DNA of 26,854 nucleotides from Streptomyces sp. WM6386 (GCF_000972385.1 NZ_JXTE01000088.1:1-26854); one strand, 5' to 3'. Numbered from the stretch's first letter, positions 1 to 7,655 are shown. Notes: generated by a model not told the origin, from the letters alone. Program-made: numbers and translations.

Positions 1-93
1 GGCGGGGGCCGCTCGGGCCGGGGGGGGGGTGAGGAGGAGGGCGGCTGCCGCGGCTAGGGGGAGGGTGGCGGTGGCGGGGGTGCACAGCCGCAT
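1..93 (-). CDS. Secreted protein, N-terminal fragment (runs off window)
   Basis: Reading the minus strand from an ATG at 93-91 gives 31 codons that stay open to the window edge. They begin MRLCTPATATLPLAAAAALL, followed by a leucine/proline stretch and an Ala-rich ARAAPA end. A short basic start, a long Ala/Leu core and an A-x-A-like end are typical of a Streptomyces Sec signal peptide, so this is probably the start of an exported protein. No clear Shine-Dalgarno sequence is visible upstream, and two other ATGs a few bases upstream lie in a different frame, so the start is uncertain. Nothing of the mature protein is in the window and no function can be given. Confidence 0.5.
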   Translation of the reverse strand, partial: MRLCTPATATLPLAAAAALLLTPPPARAAPA

Positions 94-502
94 AAACACA
101 TGACCATGACCGGTGGGGGTGGGGAACGGGGGGTGCCGCTCCGGGCCGGGGTGAAATGCCGCCCGATCGGCGGTGGGGGGATGCCCGCGGCGGCCTGTGC
201 GGCTTCGGTGGGGTTCGCGTCGCGCATGGCGGTTCGTCGGGGGGCGGTGGTGCCGCACCGGGGGGTGTCCGTCCTCGGTGGGGCGGTGCTGTGTGTTGGG
301 GCTGTGCCGTTGGTCGGTCGCCCGACGCTGCGGGCGGACACCCCCTGGTACGTCCCCTGCTCGCCGTTGCGCCGGTGCGGGTGGTGCCCCGCCGGGGGCG
401 TGGGTGCGTCCCGTCTGGGGGCGGTGCGCCGGTGCGGGTGTGTCCCGCCCGGAGGTGTCGATGGCGGTTCTACGGTGGTCCGCTCCGTGTCGGCGGGTCT
501 GT
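94..502. other. G-rich spacer without a convincing gene
   Basis: About 410 bases lie between the ROK gene's end and the start of the truncated secreted-protein gene, both on the minus strand. Frames are open on both strands only because stop codons are rare in this G-rich sequence. The translations are low-complexity Arg/Gly/Pro/Ser and show no domain. The stretch should hold the promoter of the gene at 93 and the 3' end of the ROK transcript. A small hairpin (GCGGG/CCCGC, about 435-449) could assist termination but is weak. Confidence 0.55.
369..440 (+). repeat. 15-bp direct repeat, two copies
   Basis: GCGCCGGTGCGGGTG occurs exactly at 369-383 and again at 426-440, 57 bp apart, in the G-rich spacer. 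In such biased sequence a chance or slippage origin is possible. No other copy was noticed nearby. Confidence 0.6.
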
Positions 503-1627
503 TCAGGCGTCTGCCCGGCCGAACAGTGGGGCGAGGAGTAGTTGGGCGGCGCCCTCGGCCACGCCCCGGGTTCCGGCGGGGGCGAGTCGTACGGGCACGG
601 TGCCGTTTCCCTGGGCACGGTCGTCCAGGGCTGATTGCACTCCCCGTACGAACACCTCCGGCGCCGCGGTGACCGTGCGCCCGCCGAGGAGTACCACGTC
701 GATGTCGAGCAGCCCGACCAGGTTCGCGGCGCCCGCGCCAAGCACCCGAGCCGCCGCCTCCGTGTCTCCCCGGGCCACGGCTCCCAGGCACAGGGCCTCG
801 ATGCAGCCCCGGTTTCCACAGTCGCAGGGTGGGCCGTCGAGCTGGATGACCTGATGGCCGAACTCTCCCGCGCCCGTACGGGCACCCCGGTGCACCTTGC
901 CGCCGATCACCAGGCCGGCCCCCAGTCCCGTACCGAGATGCAGATACGCGAAGGAGTCGGCCTCGTCCCCGACGGCCAGGCCCAGGGCTGCCGCGTTGGT
1001 GTCCTTGTCCACGACGACCGGCATGCCGAGCCGGCGCGCCAGCGCGTCACGAAGGGGGAAGCCGTCCCACTCGGGGAACCCGGTGACGCGGTGCAGCACG
1101 CCCCGCCCGTGATCGAGGGGCCCGGGCAGGGCCACCCCCAGTCCGAGCACCGATCTCGGCACCGATCTCGGCCGCGGCGCCGAGAGCACCGCCTCGGCGA
1201 GGCCGGCCACCCCCTCCACCACGGCCCCCGCGCCCGCCCCCAGGTCCATCGCGACGCACCGCTCCCCCACCACGGTCCCGTCCAGGTCGACCAGCACCGC
1301 CCGCAGCTCGTCCCGGTCCAGGTGCACTCCCAGTGCGTGGCCGGCCTCCGGGACCAGCCGCAGTACCGTTCGGGGCTTACCGCCCGTCGATGCCCGGTGG
1401 CCCGCCTCCGTCGCGAGATCCTCCTCACGGAGCCGGGCGGTGATCTTGCTGACGGCCTGGGGGGTGAGGCCGGTGCGGTCGGCGAGCTCCAGACGGCTGA
1501 TGCCCTCGGTTCCCGCGGTGCGCAGCAGGTCCAGCACCAGTGCGGTGTTGTGGCTGCGCAGCCCGAGCAGGTTCACTCCGGCCGTCACCGGGCGCCCGCC
1601 GCTCGCCGACTTCTTCGTCCTGTCCAC
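503..1627 (-). CDS. ROK-family transcriptional regulator
   Basis: 374-aa ROK (repressor, ORF, kinase) protein. Residues about 25-80 form a MarR-like winged helix (SRLELADRTGLTPQAVSKIT) for DNA binding. The rest is an actin-like sugar-kinase fold with the phosphate loop DLDGTVVGE (about 114-122), DKDTNAAALG (about 207-216, keeping the Asp that acts as base in ROK kinases) and the zinc signature GEFGH...CDCGNRGCIE (His258, Cys268, Cys270, Cys275). ROK regulators usually sense a sugar or sugar phosphate. The start is GTG at 1627 with AGGGAG about 9 nt upstream. The gene is divergent from the oxidoreductase at 1684, and a perfect palindrome sits between them, so it probably represses that operon and itself. 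The ligand cannot be told from sequence. Confidence 0.93.
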   Translation of the reverse strand: MDRTKKSASGGRPVTAGVNLLGLRSHNTALVLDLLRTAGTEGISRLELADRTGLTPQAVSKITARLREEDLATEAGHRASTGGKPRTVLRLVPEAGHALGVHLDRDELRAVLVDLDGTVVGERCVAMDLGAGAGAVVEGVAGLAEAVLSAPRPRSVPRSVLGLGVALPGPLDHGRGVLHRVTGFPEWDGFPLRDALARRLGMPVVVDKDTNAAALGLAVGDEADSFAYLHLGTGLGAGLVIGGKVHRGARTGAGEFGHQVIQLDGPPCDCGNRGCIEALCLGAVARGDTEAAARVLGAGAANLVGLLDIDVVLLGGRTVTAAPEVFVRGVQSALDDRAQGNGTVPVRLAPAGTRGVAEGAAQLLLAPLFGRADA

Positions 1628-1650
1628 GCCACCATTCTCCCTACCGCTTG

Positions 1651-1677
1651 CACTTTGGCAACAGCGTTGCCAAAGTG
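1651..1677. promoter_or_regulatory. Perfect 27-bp palindromic operator (putative ROK site)
   Basis: Arms CACTTTGGCAAC (1651-1662) and GTTGCCAAAGTG (1666-1677) are exact inverted copies around AGC. The site fills the 56-bp gap between the divergent ROK and oxidoreductase starts and abuts the oxidoreductase ribosome site (GGGAGG, 1677-1682). A weak -35-like TTGCAC overlaps its left edge. Position and symmetry strongly suggest the operator of the neighbouring ROK protein. Confidence 0.8.
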
Positions 1678-1683
1678 GGAGGC

Positions 1684-2778
1684 ATGACTGGTACGACTGG
1701 CACGGCTGCTGCCCCTCTCCGCGTGGGCCTCATCGGTTACGGCCTCGCGGGCTCCGTCTTCCACGCCCCGCTGATCGCCGCCACCGAGGGCCTCGTCCTC
1801 GACACGGTGGTCACCTCGAACCCCGAGCGCCAGGAGCAGGCCCGCGCCGAGTTCCCGGACGTACGCGTCGCCGCCACGCCCGACGAGCTGTTCGAGCAGT
1901 CGGCCGGCGGGCTGGATCTCATCGTCATCGCCTCTCCCAACAAGACGCATGTCACGCTCGCCACCACCGCCCTCGAGGCCGGTCTCCCGGTCGTCGTCGA
2001 CAAGCCGATCGCCGGCACCGCCGCCGAGGCGCGGAAGCTGGCCGCGCTCGCCGCGGAGCGGGGGCTGTTCCTCTCCGTCTTCCAGAACCGGCGGTGGGAC
2101 AACGACTTCCTGACGCTTCGAAAGCTCCTCGCCGACGGTGAGCTGGGGGACGTCTGGCGCTTCGAGTCCCGCTTCGAGCGGTGGCGGCCGCAGCCCAAGG
2201 GCGGGTGGCGGGAGTCCGGTGACCCCGCAGAGATCGGAGGTCTGCTCTACGACCTCGGCAGCCATCTCGTGGACCAGGCACTCGTCCTCTTCGGTCCCGT
2301 CACCTCGGTGTACGCCGAGTCGGACATCCGGCGCGCCGGTGCCTCGGTCGACGACGACACCTTCCTCGCGCTCACCCATGCGAGCGGGGTGCGGACCCAG
2401 CTGTACGCGACGGCCACCACCGCCCAACTCGGGCCCCGCTTCCGGGTGCTGGGCTCGCAGGCCGGTTATGTGAAGTACGGCCTCGACCCCCAGGAGGCGG
2501 CCCTGAAGGACGGCGAGCGGCCGGCCGAGGGCAAGGGCTGGGGGCTGGAGCCCGAGTCGCTGTGGGGGCGGGTCGGTGCCGGTGAGTCCCCGCTGACCGG
2601 TGGCGGTCGGCCCGAACCCACCCTCGCCGGCGACTACCCCGCTTACTATGCGGCCGTGGCGAAGGCCCTGCTCGACGGCGGTCCCAACCCGGTGACCGCA
2701 CTGGAGGCGGCCGCCGCCCTCGACGTGCTCGAGGCGGCCCGCCGTTCGGCCCACGACGGAGTGGTGGTGAAGCTGTGA
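1684..2778 (+). CDS. Gfo/Idh/MocA-family oxidoreductase
   Basis: 364-aa NAD(P)-dependent dehydrogenase of the Gfo/Idh/MocA family. The N-terminal Rossmann fold shows VGLIGYGLAGSVFHAP (GxGxxG, residues about 14-29). ASPNKTH (about 83-89) and DKPIA (about 106-110, the usual EKP motif with Lys107) follow, then a C-terminal substrate domain with YDLGSHLVDQ carrying a conserved Asp/His pair. These enzymes oxidise or reduce sugars, inositols and related polyols in the cytoplasm. I chose ATG 1684 because GGGAGG lies 1-7 nt upstream and the homologous region starts there; the frame is open further upstream but that part overlaps the operator. The stop overlaps the next gene's GTG (GTGA), so the two are coupled. 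Control by the divergent ROK regulator is likely. Substrate unknown. Confidence 0.93.
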   Translation: MTGTTGTAAAPLRVGLIGYGLAGSVFHAPLIAATEGLVLDTVVTSNPERQEQARAEFPDVRVAATPDELFEQSAGGLDLIVIASPNKTHVTLATTALEAGLPVVVDKPIAGTAAEARKLAALAAERGLFLSVFQNRRWDNDFLTLRKLLADGELGDVWRFESRFERWRPQPKGGWRESGDPAEIGGLLYDLGSHLVDQALVLFGPVTSVYAESDIRRAGASVDDDTFLALTHASGVRTQLYATATTAQLGPRFRVLGSQAGYVKYGLDPQEAALKDGERPAEGKGWGLEPESLWGRVGAGESPLTGGGRPEPTLAGDYPAYYAAVAKALLDGGPNPVTALEAAAALDVLEAARRSAHDGVVVKL

Positions 2779-3287
2779 CGCAGCGCGGCGAGTTGACCCC
2801 GAAGTTCCATCCGGAACTGACCCCGCCCATCGAGGAGCTGGAGGCACAGGAACGCCGTCTGGTCTTCCGCCAGTTCACGAATGACGACGCCTGGGCCCTG
2901 GGTTCCCTGCTGGTGGAGCTGGCCCGTGAGCGCCAGGCCCCCGTCGCCATCGACATCCACCGCGCCGGCCAGCAGCTCTTCCACGCCGCCCTGCCGGGCT
3001 CCGCCCCGGACAACGACGCCTGGATCAACCGCAAGCGCCGCGTCGTGGAGCGCTACGGCTCCGCCTCCTATCTGGTCGGCGCCCGCTTCCGCGCCAAGGG
3101 CACCACCTTCGAGGAGTCCTCCCGTCTCGACGCGGACGAGTACGCGGCCCACGGCGGTTCGTTCCCGATCACCGTGGAGGGTGTGGGGGTCATCGGTTCC
3201 GTGACGGTGAGCGGTCTGCCCCAGCTCCAGGACCACAAGTTCGTGGTGGAGGCGCTGGAGGAGTTCCTGACCAAACGGACCAGGTAG
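2775..3287 (+). CDS. UPF0303 / heme-degrading-domain (HbpS/GlcG-like) protein
   Basis: 170-aa protein of the UPF0303 group within the HbpS/GlcG-like (DUF336) fold. Family-like blocks are FTNDDAWALGSLLVELARE (about 35-53), PVAIDIHRAGQQLFH (about 56-70), DNDAWINRKRRVVERYG (about 78-94) and the C-terminal GVGVIGSVTVSGLPQLQDH (about 135-153). Members are often annotated as heme-degrading, but the biochemical role of UPF0303 proteins is not settled and I infer no substrate. The GTG start at 2775 overlaps the preceding stop, so translation depends on the oxidoreductase. The gene ends just before a strong hairpin. Confidence 0.85.
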   Translation: MTQRGELTPKFHPELTPPIEELEAQERRLVFRQFTNDDAWALGSLLVELARERQAPVAIDIHRAGQQLFHAALPGSAPDNDAWINRKRRVVERYGSASYLVGARFRAKGTTFEESSRLDADEYAAHGGSFPITVEGVGVIGSVTVSGLPQLQDHKFVVEALEEFLTKRTR

Positions 3288-3308
3288 CACTGCACCCACC
3301 CGGGGGCG

Positions 3309-3369
3309 CGGGGAACTGCGCGACCAGCCACGAACGGCCCGCAGCCGACGTACAAGCCGCAGTTCCCCG
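3309..3369. terminator. Bidirectional hairpin terminator, Streptomyces-type intergenic repeat
   Basis: Arms CGGGGAACTGCG (3309-3320) and CGCAGTTCCCCG (3358-3369) are exact inverted copies with a 37-nt loop, between the convergent UPF0303 and FAH-family genes. The GGGGCGCGGGGAACTGCGCG wording matches a repeat I recall as common between Streptomyces genes. It probably ends transcription from both sides; there is no U-tract, as usual in this genus. Confidence 0.75.
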
Positions 3370-3387
3370 GCTCTCCCAGCGGAGCGT

Positions 3388-4245
3388 CTACGCGTTCTTG
3401 AATTCCTGCCGTTGGCGTCCGAGCCCCTCGATCTCCAGCTCGACCACATCCCCGGCCCGCAGGAACGGCTTCGGCTCCGGCTGCCCCAGCGCCACCCCCG
3501 CCGGCGTCCCCGTGTTGATCACATCACCGGGGTACAGCGTCATGAACTGGCTGACGTACCGCACCACTTCCGCCACCGGGAAGATCTGCTCGGCCGTCGT
3601 CCCGTCCTGCTTCAGCTCCCCGTTGACCCAGAGCTTCAGCGACAGGTTCTGCGGGTCCGGTACCTCGTCCGTCGTGACCAGCCACGGACCCAGCGGGTTG
3701 AACGTCTCGCAGTTCTTGCCCTTGTCCCAGGTCCCGCCCCGCTCGATCTGGAACTCCCGCTCGGACACGTCGTGCGCCACCGCGTACCCGGCGACATGCG
3801 CGAGCGCCGCCTCGTCCGAGTCGAGGTAGCGGGCCGTCCGTCCGATGACCACCGCCAGCTCGACCTCCCAGTCGGTCTTCTCGGACTTGCGTGGCACGAG
3901 GACGGTGTCGTGAGGGCCTACGACCGTGTCCGCGGCCTTGAAGAAGATGACGGGCTCGGCGGGCGGCTCGGCGCCGGTCTCGCGGGCGTGGTCGTGGTAG
4001 TTCAGGCCGATGCACACGATCTTGCCGATCCGGGCGAGCGGCGGTCCGACGCGCAGCCCGGTGGCGTCCAGCGCGGGCAGTTCGCCGGCCTCCGCGGCCG
4101 TGCGGATCCGCCCGAGCGCCGCGTCGTCGGCGAGCAGCGCTCCGTCGATGTCCGGGACGAGACCGCTCAGGTCCCGCAGCGTCCCGTCGGCGTCGAGCAG
4201 CGCGGGCGTCTCCGCTCCCGCCGTACCGACTCGCAGCAGCTTCAT
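3388..4245 (-). CDS. Fumarylacetoacetate hydrolase (FAH) family protein
   Basis: 285-aa FAH-superfamily enzyme (C-C bond hydrolase, isomerase or decarboxylase acting on diketo or hydroxy-dioate acids). A short N-terminal cap (1-70) is followed by the FAH fold: IVCIGLNYHDHA (about 76-87), VIFFKAADTVVGP (about 99-111), DWEVELAVVIG (about 125-135, metal ligands Glu127 and Glu129), YAVAHDVSERE (Asp159, third ligand), TWDKGKNCETFNPLGPW (about 172-188), and the C-terminal PGDVINTGTPAGV motif. ATG 4245 is preceded by AGGGAG at good spacing; the open frame continues further upstream but without homology. It appears monocistronic and convergent with the UPF0303 gene. It may act in aromatic or sugar-acid breakdown, but the substrate cannot be fixed. 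Confidence 0.9.
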   Translation of the reverse strand: MKLLRVGTAGAETPALLDADGTLRDLSGLVPDIDGALLADDAALGRIRTAAEAGELPALDATGLRVGPPLARIGKIVCIGLNYHDHARETGAEPPAEPVIFFKAADTVVGPHDTVLVPRKSEKTDWEVELAVVIGRTARYLDSDEAALAHVAGYAVAHDVSEREFQIERGGTWDKGKNCETFNPLGPWLVTTDEVPDPQNLSLKLWVNGELKQDGTTAEQIFPVAEVVRYVSQFMTLYPGDVINTGTPAGVALGQPEPKPFLRAGDVVELEIEGLGRQRQEFKNA

Positions 4246-4373
4246 GATCACAATCTCCCTCGATCGCGGGGCGCCATCCCATGGGTGCAGCCATCGGATG
4301 ACTGGTCGATCCTCCAAGGTCGGCGTCCAGTCCGCAATACCCGGTTCACGGACTGGACCGAGGCCCGGGCTGA

Positions 4374-5072
4374 TCAGCGGTAGAGCGCCGCCCGCTCCAC
4401 CGCGCTCCACGTCGTACTGGTGACGACGTACAGCGCGGCCGCCAGCGGCACCACCGCCACGGTGAAGAGCGTGAAGAAGGACATGAACGGCATGACCTTG
4501 CTCATCGCCCCCATCCCCGCCATCGGCTGCCCGTCGATCACTGGTACGGCCGGATTCGCGGCCATCATCCGCTTCGTGCGGCGGAAGTTGAAGGCGGCGA
4601 CACAGGCGACCAGCGTGAACAGTCCGACGTACACGAGCCCCGCTCCCCCGAAGGCACCGCCGTCGCCGAGCGCGTCCGCCCAGTGGTTGCCGAGGGGTGC
4701 GGCGAAGAGCTGATGGGTCAGGAGCGGGTTGGTCGTGTTCGAGAACAGGTGGTAGAGGAGGAAGAACGCCGGCAGCTGGCACAGGCTCGGCAGACAGCCG
4801 GACAGCGGGGAGACCTTCTCCTCGGCGTGCAGTGCCAGTACGGCCTTCTGGAGCTTCTCGGGGTTCTTCGCGTGCTTCTTCCGCAGCTCGGCGATCTTCG
4901 GCTGAAGTTCGGTACGGGCCTTCTGCCCGCGCGCCGCCGCGCGGGACAGGGGGTGCACGAGGAGTCGTACGAGCGCGGTGAACAGGACGATCGCGCCGGC
5001 CGCGGCGGATGCGCCGAGCAGCGGCTGAAGGAGGTCGGCGAGATGCTCGACCAGGGTGGCGAAGACGGTCAT
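4374..5072 (-). CDS. YidC/Oxa1-family membrane insertase, short paralogue
   Basis: 232-aa protein with the YidC/Oxa1 core and no large periplasmic domain. Features: TM1 about 24-40 containing the conserved hydrophilic-groove Arg36 (FTALVRLLVHPLSR); a basic cytoplasmic hairpin (LQPKIAELRKKHAKNPEKLQ, about 56-75); SGCLPSLCQLPAFFLLYHLF (about 91-110); TM near 145-162; and a C-terminal pair of TMs (about 193-222). YidC proteins insert and fold inner-membrane proteins. Streptomycetes normally carry a longer essential YidC beside rnpA/rpmH; this lone copy is an accessory paralogue. ATG 5072 has GGAGGG 8 nt upstream. It lies 176 bp downstream of the DUF6412 gene on the same strand and may share its promoter. 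Confidence 0.92.
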   Translation of the reverse strand: MTVFATLVEHLADLLQPLLGASAAAGAIVLFTALVRLLVHPLSRAAARGQKARTELQPKIAELRKKHAKNPEKLQKAVLALHAEEKVSPLSGCLPSLCQLPAFFLLYHLFSNTTNPLLTHQLFAAPLGNHWADALGDGGAFGGAGLVYVGLFTLVACVAAFNFRRTKRMMAANPAVPVIDGQPMAGMGAMSKVMPFMSFFTLFTVAVVPLAAALYVVTSTTWSAVERAALYR

Positions 5073-5248
5073 GGGTGAGCCCTCCGGGGGTCTCGTCAGT
5101 GCCGGGAACCCGGATACGGCGATCCGGGAAGGGATGTGCGGCATGACGACCCGCGCGAGGTCGGCGTCACCTCTCACAAACACCCGGGAAGTGCTCTCAG
5201 AGAGCCTCGGAGTGCTTCGGGATGATTCGAAAAAGAAGGTGTGTGCCC

Positions 5249-5551
5249 CTACGCGGCGGTCGTCAGGAGGGCGTGTCCGGGTGCGCGGGGCCTGGTGCGG
5301 CCCTTGGCATCGGGGTCGCGTTGCGGCAGGAAGGCCGTGCGGCGGGCGCGGTCGCGGATGGCCGTACGGACCCGGGTGGGCGGTACGGCGGGTGCGCAGC
5401 GTGCGACGAGCAGGGAACAGGCGGCGAAGGCGGAGCCGGCCGCGGCGGTCGCCGCGAGGGCGACGGTGGCGGAGAGGCTTCCGGTGTCGAGGAGTACGAC
5501 CTGGAGGAACAGGAGCAGCAGGGGCACGGCGGGGCGCGGACCGCGGATCAT
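5249..5551 (-). CDS. DUF6412 small membrane protein
   Basis: 100-aa protein with two hydrophobic segments (PAVPLLLLFLQVVLLDTG, about 7-24, and VALAATAAAGSAFAACSLLV, about 30-49) and a basic C-terminal tail. It resembles the DUF6412 family, which I recall beside short YidC paralogues in Streptomyces; that arrangement is present here. Function unknown; by association it may assist or be inserted by the YidC paralogue. ATG 5551 follows a GGGGAGGGG ribosome site. A GTG 7 nt upstream is in another frame and gives only a low-complexity Arg/Pro product. Confidence 0.7.
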   Translation of the reverse strand: MIRGPRPAVPLLLLFLQVVLLDTGSLSATVALAATAAAGSAFAACSLLVARCAPAVPPTRVRTAIRDRARRTAFLPQRDPDAKGRTRPRAPGHALLTTAA

Positions 5552-5580
5552 CGGCCACCCCTCCCCTCGCTCACCGGACG

Positions 5581-5611
5581 AGGTACGTCATTCGTACCTG
5601 TGTCGGTTATA
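5581..5611. promoter_or_regulatory. Inverted repeat at divergent promoter region
   Basis: AGGTACG (5581-5587) and CGTACCT (5593-5599) are exact inverted copies with a 5-nt spacer. They lie 30 nt upstream of the DUF6412 start and 95 nt upstream of the gene at 5694. On the minus strand a -10-like TATAAC (5611-5606) lies just upstream of the repeat, so a bound repressor would cover the start of the DUF6412-YidC transcript. The binding protein is unknown. Confidence 0.5.
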
Positions 5612-5693
5612 CCTGATCGGTCACTACCGGCTCCAGCAGCGGCTTGGGCTTCAGGCGGGGGCGGCGGCGTTCGACCGACGGGAGGTGCTCGTC

Positions 5694-6254
5694 ATGTGGC
5701 CGGACCCGTGGGCCGTGACCGCCGAGTCCGAGCGAGCGCAGTGGGACTACGTCCCGCTCGAACGGGTCGGCCCCCTGCGCTTCGGCATGAGCCCGGAGGA
5801 GGCGGCCGTCGCGATGGAGGCAAGAGGTTATGCCTCCGACGCCGCCACGGAGATCACCAGGTTCGCCCGATTTCAGCAGCTGCGCACGCGGTTCCGTGGC
5901 GTGGGCACCCCGGCGTACGGAGCGGACGTGGTCGCCTACTACGTCGAGTCGATGGGGCTGACCTGCATCGCCGTCGACGCCCTGTCCGGACCCCAGGTCA
6001 CCTACGACGGGATCCGGCTGATCGGCCGGCCGCCCTCGGAGCTCGCGGCCGAGCTCACCGTCCATCTGGAGAAGACCGGCAGGGACCTCGAGCTCACCAC
6101 CGAGGGCGATGTCGGCTCGCAGGAGCTGGGAATGAACCCGCGTCCGCAGCGGGCCGGGGACGTGCTGCTGACGCGGGTGGTCTTCGGCAGGCCCAACGAC
6201 TGGGCCCACACCCTGTACGACTGCGTCCCGGCCGAGGAGTGGGGCGTGCGGTGA
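5694..6254 (+). CDS. Hypothetical protein
   Basis: 186-aa soluble protein I do not recognise as a named family. It opens MWPDPWAVTAESERAQWDYV and has a block PLRFGMSPEEAAVAMEARGY (about 26-45), a wording seen in small Streptomyces hypotheticals where a ligand- or partner-binding alpha/beta module is likely. No signal peptide, membrane segment or catalytic motif is evident. ATG 5694 has GGGAGG 8 nt upstream, which decides the start within a longer open frame. It is divergent from DUF6412 and convergent with the sortase, 22 nt apart. Confidence 0.8.
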   Translation: MWPDPWAVTAESERAQWDYVPLERVGPLRFGMSPEEAAVAMEARGYASDAATEITRFARFQQLRTRFRGVGTPAYGADVVAYYVESMGLTCIAVDALSGPQVTYDGIRLIGRPPSELAAELTVHLEKTGRDLELTTEGDVGSQELGMNPRPQRAGDVLLTRVVFGRPNDWAHTLYDCVPAEEWGVR

Positions 6255-6276
6255 GGAGTGGCGCGCGGCACGTGTA

Positions 6277-7053
6277 CTAACGGGGGCGCATCGAGACCAG
6301 CTTGCCCCAGACCACCAGGCGGTACCGGGACGTGTACTCCGGGGTGCAGGTGGTCAGGGTGATGAAGTAGCCGGGAGCTGTGTAGCCGTGGCTGGGGTGG
6401 ACCGTCGAGCGAGGGATCTGCCGGAGCACTCCCGAGTCGCGGGCCGAGGTCTGGGCGAGGGTCTTGTCGACGGCGTACGTGTAGACGGCGTCCCTGGTCT
6501 CGACCTGGAGCGTGTCCTTGGGCGCGAGCCGGTTGATGTACCGGAAGGGCTCGCCGTGGGTGTTGCGATGCCCGGCGAGGGCGAAGTTGCCTGCCTGGCC
6601 CGGCTGTTGGGCGCCAGGGTAGTGGCCGACGTACCCCCTGTTGAGGACGTCCCGCTTGCTGACGCCCTCGGCGACGGGGACGCGGAGGCCGAGGCGGGGG
6701 ATGGTGAGGACGGCGTAGGCCTGGGACCAACCGGGTTGCCGGGAACGGGTGGTGGACTGTTGCGGCTGCCGGCGGCCGGTGTCGGTGTTCGGGGCGCCGG
6801 CGGCCCCGGTGTCGGTGCTCTGTGGGCTGGGGCCGATGGCCGGCTCCCGCCCGGTGTCCCACTCCCGCTCCAGCGCCTCCACCTTCCGCTCGGCGCCACG
6901 CCGTGCCTCACGGTTGGTCCACCACAGCTGATGGACGACGAGCAGCAGGAGTACGACCCCTACGGTGACGAGGAGTTCACCGCCCGTCCACAGCGCGCGC
7001 CGGCGACGGGCACGCCGACGCCGGGTGTCGTGCCCCACGACAGGGACCCGCAT
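6277..7053 (-). CDS. Class E sortase
   Basis: 258-aa sortase, a membrane-anchored transpeptidase that joins LPxTG/LAxTG-type proteins to the cell wall. It has a basic cytoplasmic N-terminus (RRRRARRRR), one TM anchor (about 27-45), a Pro/Gln/Thr-rich linker (about 60-108) and the catalytic domain (about 112-256). Active-site residues are visible: His162 in LAGHRNTHGEPF, Cys236 in ITLTTCTPEY and the Arg in SRYRLVVWG (243 or 245). The TLTTC and GHRNTHG motifs match the class E group of actinobacteria. ATG 7053 follows GGAGGG by 11 nt. No obvious sorting-signal substrate is encoded in this window, so it probably acts on proteins encoded elsewhere. Confidence 0.92.
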   Translation of the reverse strand: MRVPVVGHDTRRRRARRRRALWTGGELLVTVGVVLLLLVVHQLWWTNREARRGAERKVEALEREWDTGREPAIGPSPQSTDTGAAGAPNTDTGRRQPQQSTTRSRQPGWSQAYAVLTIPRLGLRVPVAEGVSKRDVLNRGYVGHYPGAQQPGQAGNFALAGHRNTHGEPFRYINRLAPKDTLQVETRDAVYTYAVDKTLAQTSARDSGVLRQIPRSTVHPSHGYTAPGYFITLTTCTPEYTSRYRLVVWGKLVSMRPR

Positions 7054-7149
7054 GCCGTACACCGCCCTCCGCCCGTGTACGCCGCCTTCACCGGGCCCGC
7101 ACGATAAGCGCTGCCACCTCAAGTGACCAGCCCCATAAGCTCGTCGGCC

Positions 7150-7587
7150 ATGAGTAAGTACTGGCTCCTCACCCTGATCCCGTTCCTCTGCGGCCTCCTC
7201 CTCACGGCGTACGAGGCACGGGTCGCCCTCACCGAGCATGTGCTGCGCCGCGTCGGCCGCCGTGCGGAGGCGGTCGTGACAGGTCACACCGCGTCCCGGG
7301 AGGGGACGTATCCCTCCTTGCATCCGGTGGTGCGCTGGACCGACGAGCACGGCGAGGAGCAGGAGCACGCGGTCGTCGCCGCGGGACCGGGCGCGCACCG
7401 GCTGTCGGAGGGCGCGGTGGTCCGCATCATCCACACGCCGGGGGTCCCCGGCACGGCGGCGCTGGACACCCCGGAGCGTTACAGGACGGCGGTGTTCGGG
7501 ATGTGGCTGGGCGTGCTGCTGTGGGCGGGCGCACTGGCGGCGGTGCTGATACGGATCGCGACGCTGCTGCCGACGTATCGCTACTGA
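7150..7587 (+). CDS. DUF3592 membrane protein
   Basis: 145-aa protein with an N-terminal TM (WLLTLIPFLCGLLLTA, about 5-20), an extracytoplasmic or cytosolic beta domain (about 35-105, with VVRWTDEHGEEQEHAVV and VVRIIHTPGVPGTAALD) and a C-terminal TM (about 115-137). This layout is that of DUF3592, a small beta-domain family of unknown role, often called a membrane or secreted protein. Neither ATG 7150 nor GTG 7123 has a clear ribosome site; I prefer 7150 because the TM then begins at the usual distance. It is divergent from the sortase. Confidence 0.8.
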   Translation: MSKYWLLTLIPFLCGLLLTAYEARVALTEHVLRRVGRRAEAVVTGHTASREGTYPSLHPVVRWTDEHGEEQEHAVVAAGPGAHRLSEGAVVRIIHTPGVPGTAALDTPERYRTAVFGMWLGVLLWAGALAAVLIRIATLLPTYRY

Positions 7588-7655
7588 CCGCCGGTATCCA
7601 CCTCGCTCACTAACCGCTACCCCTTCTGATAACCGTTGGAAAAATAGAAAGCCGG

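Noticed and set aside
635..1687. 350-codon plus-strand open frame
   Set aside because: Antisense shadow of the ROK gene: the product is His/Arg/Gln-rich with no domain, while the minus strand has all ROK motifs.
1585..2847. 420-codon minus-strand open frame
   Set aside because: Mirror of the oxidoreductase, caused by high GC at third positions; no recognisable motif.
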